DNA from: Mediterraneibacter catenae
Lineage (GTDB): Bacteria > Bacillota > Clostridia > Lachnospirales > Lachnospiraceae
NCBI RefSeq assembly: GCF_008691045.1
Contig: NZ_VMSO01000001.1
Coordinates: 62,001 to 126,000, forward strand
Reading direction: 5' to 3'
Length of the DNA stretch: 64,000 nt
The notes under the pieces are model-generated. The model did no database searches. It had not been told where the DNA came from and worked only from the letters and a program-made list of their open reading frames with translations. The position numbers and the translations under genes are program-made. The first letter of the stretch is position 1, and every line of letters starts with the position of its first letter. This document shows, piece after piece, positions 61,040 through 64,000 of the stretch.

Positions 61040-62043
61040 AAAAGTATTATGGTTCGGCTGACGGACTTCGGACGATCGCCTGTATCGGGATCGTAATGAT
61101 GCATGTGGCAGAGAACAGCACCTACTCGATACAGGGGTATTTATACGACACAGTAATTCCGTCTTTTACAGATTTTGTTTTTCTGTTTATGATGCTCTCT
61201 GCTTTTGGTATGTGCTGCGGGTATTACAATAAGATGCTGAGTGGGAAGATCAGTCTTTCAGAATTCTATGGGAGACGTTTTAAAAAGATCTTTCCCTTTT
61301 TTGCAGTTTTAGTGCTCCTGGATGTGGTAATGTCGCCATCGGCAGGATCATTCTGCGAGGGATTTGCTGATCTGACATTAATGTTCGGATTCCTTCCGGA
61401 TCCCCGTAGCATTGCGGTTATCGGTGTGGGCTGGTTCCTGGGGCTGATATTTGTATTTTATATCTGTTTCCCGTTTTTTTGCGTGCTGATCGAGAACGGG
61501 AGGAGAGCCTGGACTGTATTCGGGCTCAGTGTGGTCTGGCATTTTATGTGCCTGTATTATTTTGGGGCAAGCCGGGCTAATGTCCTGTACAGCGCCTGCT
61601 TTTTCCTCGCCGGAGGTATGATCTATCTGTACAGAGAGCAGATTGAAAGATGGAATAAATGGGCGGCGGCAGGGCTTGTTCTGTCAGCGGCTGTGGTATA
61701 TTATGTAATAGGAAGAAATACTGCGGCCTGTCTGGTACTGTCAGCTGCGTTCCTTATCTATGCTGTGTCAGATCAGGGAAAACTTTTGAACAACAGGATA
61801 ACGAAGTTTATCGGCGGGATCAGCATGGAGCTCTATCTGTCTCATATGGTGGCCTTCCGGCTTGCTGAGAAGCTGAAACTTACTTCTGCATTGGGAGACG
61901 GCTGGGAACAGTATATTTTTTCAGTGATCATAGTGCTCTGCGGAGCTGCGGTATTTTCTCTCGTGCTTCAGAAAAGCTTAAAGAAACTTGGGGAAAAGGT
62001 TTCCGTGACAGGAAGAAAGATAACGGGACAAGAAGAAAGATAA
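61036..62043 (+). CDS. Acyltransferase family 3 membrane protein
   Basis: About 335 residues, ten hydrophobic segments. It belongs to the acyltransferase 3 family that O-acetylates surface glycans. The family's N-terminal ADGLRTIACIGIVMMHV (invariant His in helix 1) and the YGRRFKKIFPFF Arg cluster are both visible. It sits between the glycosyltransferases in the same operon, with a 4-base overlap at its start, so it probably decorates the same polymer or lipid-linked glycan. Confidence 0.85.
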   Translation: MKKYYGSADGLRTIACIGIVMMHVAENSTYSIQGYLYDTVIPSFTDFVFLFMMLSAFGMCCGYYNKMLSGKISLSEFYGRRFKKIFPFFAVLVLLDVVMSPSAGSFCEGFADLTLMFGFLPDPRSIAVIGVGWFLGLIFVFYICFPFFCVLIENGRRAWTVFGLSVVWHFMCLYYFGASRANVLYSACFFLAGGMIYLYREQIERWNKWAAAGLVLSAAVVYYVIGRNTAACLVLSAAFLIYAVSDQGKLLNNRITKFIGGISMELYLSHMVAFRLAEKLKLTSALGDGWEQYIFSVIIVLCGAAVFSLVLQKSLKKLGEKVSVTGRKITGQEER

Positions 62044-62059
62044 GAGGTATGAGTGGAAA

Positions 62060-64000
62060 ATGAGGATTCTCCTGATCAATAAATTCCTCCATCCGAATGG
62101 GGGATCGGAAACATATATATTTAAATTAGGCGACTCCCTGAAGGAGCAGGGGCATGAAGTACAGTACTTTGGAATGGAGCACGAGGGCAGATGTGTGGGA
62201 AACCGGGTGAACGTATATACCAGCGACATGGATTTTCATCAGGGATCTATGCTGGCCAAGCTGACCTATCCGGTCAAAACGATCTATTCCTCCGAGGCAA
62301 GGAAGAAGCTGAGGCTGGTGCTGGATGATTTCCGGCCGGATGTATGTCATATCAATAATTTCAACTATCAGCTGACGCCGTCCATGATCCTGGAGATTGC
62401 GAAATGGAGGAGAGAAAGCGGCAGGAAGTGCAGGATTGTATACACTGCCCATGACTATCAGCTTGTCTGTCCCAACCATATGCTGTATGATCCGAATACT
62501 CATGAGAATTGTGAGAAATGTCTGGGCGGTCATTTCCAGAACTGTTTCCGCGGCAGATGTATCCATGGCAGTCTGGCAAAGTCTGCTGTCGGTGCGGCGG
62601 AGGCCTTCTTCTGGAACAGCTGCGGAGTATATCGATATATAGATACAGTCATCTGCTGCAGCCGGTTCCTGAAGACGAAGATGGATACGAATCCGGTTTT
62701 TGCAGGGAAAACAGTAGTCTTGCATAATTTTGCTGATTGTGTGGAGAGGAGAAAAACAGAGAAAAAGGACTACGTACTTTATTTCGGCAGATTTTCAGAG
62801 GAAAAGGGAATCCGGACCCTTCTGCAGGTGTGCCGGGAACTTTCTGATATCCCATTTGTGTTTGCAGGCACGGGGCCGCTGGAGAGAGAAATCTCAGGAG
62901 CGGACAACATTAGAAACGCAGGCTTTCAGTCCGGAACGGCGCTGGAGACACTGATCCGTGAGGCAAGATTTACCGTATATCCGTCAGAATGGTACGAGAA
63001 CTGTCCTTTCTCCGTTATGGAAAGTCAGCTTTATGGGACGCCGGTTCTGGGTGCGGATATGGGAGGTATCCCGGAGCTGATCCGGAACGGGGAGACAGGA
63101 GAACTGTTTACAGCTGGCGGCACAGAAGATCTGAAGGAAAAGATACGGAAGCTCTGGAGCGACAGGCAGCTGACGGATCAGTATGCAGAGAACTGTCTGA
63201 ATCGTACGGACTTTGATACAGGTGACAGATACTGTGATAAGTTAATGAAAATCTATACAGGAAGGCGGAAGCCCTCCTCCGGGCATGAACATTCTAAAGG
63301 AGGGAGAAGAACAGGAACGCAGAAAAAAGGAAAAAGGATGAAAGAAAAGAAACTTAAAGACAAGAAGCTGAACGGAACGATTATTATTACATATCGCTGT
63401 AATGCACGATGTTCCATGTGCAATCGCTATAAGGCACCGTCCAGACCGGAAGAAGAAATATCGATCGAGACAATACGGAAGCTGCCTCGAATGTATTTTA
63501 CCAATATCACCGGCGGCGAGCCGTTTATCCGGACGGATTTGAAGGATATCGTGAGGGAACTCTATAAGAAAAGCGACCGCATCGTGATCTCCACCAACGG
63601 TTTCTTCACAGACCGCATCGTGAATCTCTGCAAAGAATTCCCTGATATCGGTATTCGGATCTCTATTGAAGGAATGGAAAAGACGAATGATGAGATACGC
63701 GGGCTGCCGGACGGGTTCAAACGTGGATACCATACTCTTCAGGTTCTCCGCAGGATGGGGATGAAGGATGTAGGATTCGGCATGACAGTCCAGGACAGAA
63801 ATGCACCGGATCTGGTGCCTCTCTACCGGATCTCTGACAGAACAGGGATGGAGTTTGCCACGGCCTCTCTTCACAACAGTTTTTATTTCGTTGAGACGAA
63901 AAATATCATACATGACCGTCCCATGGTAGCAAAGAATTTTGAAAAGCTGATTAATGAGCTTCTCCGCAGCAGAAGCCCCAAGAAGTGGTTCCGGGCGTAT
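62060..64000 (+). CDS. GT4 glycosyltransferase fused in frame to a radical SAM domain (runs off window)
   Basis: Open frame from the ATG at 62060 to the window edge, 647 codons with no stop. Residues 1 to about 395 are a GT4 glycosyltransferase: MRILLINKFLHPNGGSETYI, a Cys-rich insert with CPNHMLY, CEKC, CFRGRC (about 135-170), YFGRFSEEKGIRTLLQV, and the EX7E-like PSEWYENCPFSVMESQLYG. A Lys/Arg-rich linker (about 400-440) follows. Then a radical SAM domain starts near residue 440: ITYRCNARCSMC (Cys447, Cys451, Cys454), and NITGGEPFIRTDL (GGEP loop). An internal ATG at 63338 in the same frame could start a separate radical SAM protein, but no stop separates the two. Fusion, or an erased boundary, is real as read. 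Confidence 0.8.
   Translation, partial: MRILLINKFLHPNGGSETYIFKLGDSLKEQGHEVQYFGMEHEGRCVGNRVNVYTSDMDFHQGSMLAKLTYPVKTIYSSEARKKLRLVLDDFRPDVCHINNFNYQLTPSMILEIAKWRRESGRKCRIVYTAHDYQLVCPNHMLYDPNTHENCEKCLGGHFQNCFRGRCIHGSLAKSAVGAAEAFFWNSCGVYRYIDTVICCSRFLKTKMDTNPVFAGKTVVLHNFADCVERRKTEKKDYVLYFGRFSEEKGIRTLLQVCRELSDIPFVFAGTGPLEREISGADNIRNAGFQSGTALETLIREARFTVYPSEWYENCPFSVMESQLYGTPVLGADMGGIPELIRNGETGELFTAGGTEDLKEKIRKLWSDRQLTDQYAENCLNRTDFDTGDRYCDKLMKIYTGRRKPSSGHEHSKGGRRTGTQKKGKRMKEKKLKDKKLNGTIIITYRCNARCSMCNRYKAPSRPEEEISIETIRKLPRMYFTNITGGEPFIRTDLKDIVRELYKKSDRIVISTNGFFTDRIVNLCKEFPDIGIRISIEGMEKTNDEIRGLPDGFKRGYHTLQVLRRMGMKDVGFGMTVQDRNAPDLVPLYRISDRTGMEFATASLHNSFYFVETKNIIHDRPMVAKNFEKLINELLRSRSPKKWFRAY

Noticed and set aside
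1-64000. CRISPR arrays, prophage or intact insertion sequences
   Set aside because: No regularly spaced repeat arrays, integrase, transposase or phage structural motifs were seen.

Overview
The window looks like the chromosome of an anaerobic gut Firmicute, most likely a Lachnospiraceae (Clostridium cluster XIVa). The evidence is a single-chain pyruvate:ferredoxin oxidoreductase, a meso-diaminopimelate-type MurE, HPr kinase beside a ROK glucokinase, a PASTA-kinase cluster, strong AGGAGG ribosome sites, and moderate GC that falls in an accessory stretch. No rRNA, tRNA, CRISPR array or intact insertion sequence was found.

Region 1 (1-9640) is a carbohydrate locus on the minus strand: a DAACS symporter cut by the window edge, a DeoR-family regulator, and a seven-gene operon. 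The operon encodes two zinc dehydrogenases, an allulose-6-phosphate 3-epimerase-like enzyme, a sugar MFS porter, a class II aldolase, a PfkB kinase and an aldo-keto reductase. This is a complete-looking route for uptake, oxidation or reduction, phosphorylation, epimerisation and cleavage of a rare ketose or polyol. The symporter and operon promoters share nearly identical architecture with a palindromic box just upstream of -35. Region 2 (9800-21990) is core: glcK-hprK-uvrC-ftsH (minus), DUF1846 and pyrG (plus), a Dus-like protein (minus) and an ABC exporter (plus). Positions 21996-22889 hold no credible gene. They hold three successive long imperfect palindromes enclosed by a 15-bp inverted repeat, the most puzzling structure here.

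Region 3 (22890-41690) has an alanine/sodium symporter and then the Firmicute murE-priA-def-fmt-yugP-rsmB-rlmN-prpC-prkC-rsgA-rpe-thiN block, largely head to tail, followed by ychF, lgt, a small membrane protein and a second lgt-like gene. A smaller nested-hairpin structure fills the ychF-lgt gap. Region 4 (41700-51300) is an AT-richer accessory island: a short XRE repressor, a broken WG-repeat gene, a zinc-ribbon membrane protein paired with a 918-residue secreted protein, orphan and decayed gene copies, and an intact HipBA-type toxin-antitoxin pair. Two further hipB copies show repeated duplication and decay.

Region 5 (51300-64000) holds pyruvate:ferredoxin oxidoreductase, a truncated UDP-glucose dehydrogenase whose promoter lies between inverted repeats, an acyl-CoA ligase-like enzyme with a large regulator, and the start of a surface-glycan operon. 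That operon has a GT4 glycosyltransferase, an acyltransferase, and an open frame in which a second glycosyltransferase runs without a stop into a radical SAM domain and off the window edge.
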